A model generated the notes under the pieces. That model saw nothing but the letters and a program-made list of their open reading frames with translations, did no database searches and was not told where the DNA came from. This document shows, piece after piece, positions 61,501-64,000 of a DNA stretch of 64,000 nucleotides. The translations under genes and the position numbers were made by a program. Position 1 is the stretch's first letter. Every line of letters begins with the position of its first letter. The DNA is from Epiperipatus broadwayi (taxonomy: Eukaryota > Onychophora > Udeonychophora > Euonychophora > Peripatidae): NCBI GenBank assembly GCA_028023455.1, contig JAQFVV010012420.1, forward strand, positions 4,654,001-4,718,000, written 5' to 3'.

Positions 61501-61549
61501 CAAATTATGCATGGTGTAATAACAATGAAAAAACAGTTGTCTTCACTTT
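58547..61549. other. AT-rich stretch without recognisable gene
   Basis: No gene or complete element was recognised. A slightly less AT-rich piece at about 60980-61105 (ACCCAGCGTAAGCATGTG, AGAGGTCCCTAGTGACGA) stands out, but no function could be assigned. Confidence 0.55.
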
Positions 61550-61700
61550 ATTCTAAAATCACCTAGGTAAGCTTGAGCAATCAATGGATACTAAATGGCA
61601 TAGTGATATAAAATTCTCATTTCCAAACTAGTTTTTGGATAAATGAGTGATAGGATTTAAATTTGAAACTAATGCATTTATGCATCTGGAACCTACCTTG
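61550..61700 (+). repeat. Dispersed repeat of the 57.8-kb type, forward copy
   Basis: GCAATCAATGGATACTAAAT and CCAAACTAGTTTTTGGATAA match, in order, AGTAATCAATGGATGCCAGA and CCAGACTAGTTTCTGGCTTG of the near-identical pair. Confidence 0.65.
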
Positions 61701-61904
61701 TTTGCAATTCAAAAAATCCTAATGTTTTGAACCAAACTAATTTGCAGATCTGATACTAAAGTCAGTTTCTATATATTTTAGGGGCTTCACTTTGATGCCA
61801 ACTATAGGCTCATTCTTCCCTATGTCAAGAAAGATTAATGCCAAAGACATGACATGGTATCTTATATGCTCCCAAAAATTATGCTCTTTCCATTCTAATT
61901 ATCA

Positions 61905-61990
61905 GCAATGAAGACAAAAGCCAAAAACTGGTCTAGGAATATTGCAAAACTATACCATCTTGTACCCATTAATTACTCAAACTTACAGTA
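61905..61990 (-). repeat. Dispersed repeat of the 57.8-kb type, inverted copy
   Basis: GCCAAAAACTGGTCTAGGAA and CCCATTAATTACTCAAACTT match the complement of the repeat core (GCCAGAAACTAGTCTGGGGA, ATCCATTGATTACTCTGTTT). Confidence 0.55.
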
Positions 61991-62284
61991 TATGACTTTA
62001 GACTAAATTGAAAAAAAAACTGCCTTTGAAATAAATAAGCATACAAAACATCAGGTGATATTAATGTACTTCTTTTCTAGGTAAAGGATGACAAGACCTA
62101 CAAATAGCAGAAAACTAAAATCTTTAAAATATTTACAAATTCATTTTATATCAGAACTATATAATAATGCAAGTGAGTTACCTTTGGTTCAAAACATAAG
62201 AGCTTTTGTTGGATTTCAGGCTTTTAGCTGCTTAAATAAATTAGTTTCAGCTTTGAGTCTTAGTTCTTATTGATGAAAACAAAA

Positions 62285-62360
62285 AACAGAAACCTAGTGA
62301 AGGGAAGTATTATAGCATAATATCATTTCTGCCCATTGATTACTCAAGTTTATATAAGTA
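62285..62360 (-). repeat. Dispersed repeat of the 57.8-kb type, second inverted copy
   Basis: AACAGAAACCTAGTGAAGGG and GCCCATTGATTACTCAAGTT match the complement of the same core. The open frame at 62088-62273 lies between this and the previous copy and is not supported as a gene. Confidence 0.5.
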
Positions 62361-62369
62361 GATGATTCT

Positions 62370-62815
62370 AGTAAAAATGAAGAATATCTTTCTTAGAAAC
62401 AAATAAACATATGATAAAATATGTTTTATTAATATTAATGAGAAGATAAGTTTTGTCATAAGGAATTTTAATATTTTTTAATGTCTTGAATAAAAACTGA
62501 ATATATATATATATTGAAGCACTCAAATCTGTTGCACACATTTGGCTTCACTTTCTGGTGATGTTTGAACCTGCAAACATGGGTTCAAACCCAATCATTT
62601 AATTATAAACCACTAGGGAGTGAAGGTATACCAATGCGCATGATTGTTTATGTCTCTGTAAACTTCTACTCGTCTAAAGTTAATATGCATATAAATTATA
62701 TATTTCTATTACGGTAAACAATCATGCGTATGTGTGTGTAACAGATAAAACTTAATAATTAAAAGCGTTATACTATGTATATTTTTATTCATATATATTC
62801 TAATAGAGAGAAAGT
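62370..62815. other. AT-rich stretch without recognisable gene
   Basis: An inverted pair of short motifs (GCGCATGATTGTTTA near 62636 and TAAACAATCATGCG near 62715) suggests a small hairpin of about 90 bp. Nothing else was seen. Confidence 0.45.
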
Positions 62816-62848
62816 TCGAGAGTGTAATGCGAGTGTATTAAATAAAAG

Positions 62849-62855
62849 ACTTACC
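62849..62855 (-). promoter_or_regulatory. Candidate splice donor (minus strand)
   Basis: The minus strand reads AATACG/GTAAGTCTT, a near-consensus 5' splice site, with the exon ending at 62855. The upstream minus sequence to about 63000 has stops in all frames, so it would be a 5' UTR exon. Confidence 0.3.
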
Positions 62856-63066
62856 GTATTTTAAATTCCGAAGGAATCTGTTTTCATTCTGATACAGATT
62901 TATTTAAATTTCACGTTACTTAACATTTATTCCGCAGGTCTATTTTCATCCTAAAATAGATTAAGACCAACTCTCTCGAACTTGATCTCGTTTGTATTTC
63001 AAAATTTGCTGTATCATTGTAACCATTAACACATCTGGGGATTCCCCAAAGGCAGTAACAAACGAG

Positions 63067-63074
63067 TATAAATA
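63067..63074 (+). promoter_or_regulatory. TATA-box-like TATAAATA
   Basis: A canonical TATA match inside the CpG-rich region, predicting a start near 63098-63105 on the plus strand. The match is short and TATA-like strings are common in AT-rich DNA. Confidence 0.25.
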
Positions 63075-63137
63075 CCACCGCATTTCCTAACTAAAAGAGC
63101 TCTACATGTTAATTTCTAACTCTGTTGCTGGGGGAAG

Positions 63138-63145
63138 TTACGTCA
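63138..63145. promoter_or_regulatory. CRE-like site TTACGTCA
   Basis: Matches the bZIP (CREB/ATF) binding consensus TGACGTAA on the minus strand. It lies within 80 bp of the TATA-like site. Confidence 0.3.
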
Positions 63146-63480
63146 CTCAGAACCGCAAAATGACGAGTAGAATTTAGATTTGCTTCCCCGGTCCTTCCAA
63201 GATCTATCCAATGCCAAAATACTCGTAAGCCATCGTATCCAAAATACTGCCAGAATGAATTGTATGCTACATAAAGAACGGACTGAAATGATAATTTCGT
63301 CAAAATACTGCTAAATTAACTAGATTTCGTCAAACATGGAACCAACACATGTGCACACGGCTATAAAGTTATCGGAAAGAAAGGTAATTCCCTGCCGCAA
63401 AACTGAACTCCAATGCTTTCGTCTTAATAATCCTTTTAACTATAAAACGTAAATTTCAACCTTCGATAAGATTAATTCCA

Positions 63481-64000
63481 ACCAACTAATGTATGTCTTA
63501 TTAAACATTTCTAGTTTTGTACTCTTTGTAATGTAAAAATGTAATTGCTTGCTTTTCCCATCGGTAATGCTACACCGATTAAATGCTTAAATAATGACCT
63601 CTTTTTGATTTCTTATTGCTTTTATATTTAAATTGTATTTTACTCTCTAAACTTGAATACTAGGTTTTCACTCTTATTGTATTTTTATTTTAAATGCGGC
63701 AATTTTTCATTATTTGATATTGTGCAAATCATACCAAATTTAATATGCTAATAACTCAATCTGGTGAATCAATCCTATTGTATTTTTGCTATTCCGCAAT
63801 TAAAAAATATTTAACCGTAAATGTAAGTCTTCTTACCATGCTATAAAATTCGCCCGATTGAGAAGTACTCCTAAATTGTGTTTTATTAATTAATATTATG
63901 CCATTCGACAAGATTTAAATATATTATATACTATTATTTCACACTATTAATTAGTATTATAGAAATTGAGTAATAAATAAATTTAATTCAGATATGTATT
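63481..64000. other. Flank with intermediate CpG content
   Basis: CpG stays more frequent than in most of the window up to about 63910 (for example near 63560, 63700, 63817 and 63850). No open frame or motif is recognised before the window ends. Confidence 0.45.

Larger units (their letters stand above)
62820..63480. promoter_or_regulatory. CpG-enriched region, candidate promoter/first exon of a host gene
   Basis: About 25 CpG dinucleotides occur in roughly 660 bp, against very few per kilobase in the AT-rich spacers. GC content also rises. The region holds a TATAAATA on the plus strand (63067-63074) and a CRE-like TTACGTCA (63138-63145). It also has a strong splice-donor match on the minus strand (62849-62855) and an acceptor-like TTATTCCGCAG on the plus strand ending at 62938. 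No repeat family seen elsewhere in the window occurs here. In a genome where methylated CpG decays, CpG retention marks unmethylated promoters or young repeats. The direction of transcription is undecided, and a young unrecognised repeat is the alternative. The minus-strand frame 63109-63303 shows no motif. Confidence 0.45.

Noticed and set aside
63109-63303. Minus-strand 64-residue frame in the CpG-rich region as a host exon.
   Set aside because: No motif and no supported splice sites at its ends; only the regional CpG signal is reported.

Overview
This window is AT-rich, CpG-poor, non-coding metazoan DNA, most likely from an invertebrate with a repeat-rich genome. The evidence is the retroelement mix (CR1-like, RTE-like and Penelope-like elements, a long-LTR element, a hAT-type element, tRNA-derived SINE heads), the absence of bacterial-style gene packing, and C-to-T decay at CpG sites. 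The sequence alone does not fix the phylum; mollusc, arachnid, flatworm or cnidarian would all fit. I find no intact cellular protein-coding gene. Every protein signal that can be recognised belongs to a mobile element, and all but one are badly broken.

Layout. 0-8 kb: AT-rich spacer with a tRNA-like repeat copy (45-421), a short hairpin (4604-4720) and one dispersed-repeat copy (about 6600-6800). 8.0-9.8 kb: an old solo LTR with a 4-bp target duplication. 11.9-16.4 kb: a decayed CR1-like LINE whose ORF1 remnant holds a PHD-like finger, a charged helical stretch and an SGNH/esterase block, followed by endonuclease and reverse transcriptase remnants. 16.5-18.0 kb: a decayed Penelope-like element with reverse transcriptase and a GIY-YIG remnant. 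19-21.7 kb: two minisatellites and a gag/ORF1-like remnant. 24.6-28.2 kb: a SINE-like element, tandem duplications and a recent 5'-truncated RTE tail. 29.3-33.1 kb: a third decayed LINE. 33.4-40.6 kb: an RTE-type LINE split by a 4.78-kb non-autonomous LTR element (34146-38925). 40.8-50.5 kb: a dense run of SINE, inverted repeats, a hAT-type element with a perfect 8-bp TSD, a 4.2-kb palindrome, an LTR-like promoter fragment and two fold-back repeats. 53.9-55.0 kb: another RTE fragment. 57.8-62.4 kb: a cluster of one dispersed repeat, including a near-identical spaced duplication. 62.8-63.9 kb: base composition changes and CpG becomes frequent; this is the best candidate for a promoter or first exon of a host gene, possibly one whose large intron or flank makes up the rest of the window.

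The elements do not form a pathway. The window is a layered record: old LINEs first, then LTR, hAT and fold-back insertions, then local duplications. The structures most worth checking are the 4.2-kb palindrome, the perfect 91-bp fold-back at 48793-49010, the coding-free long-LTR family with a solo relative, and the CpG-rich right end.
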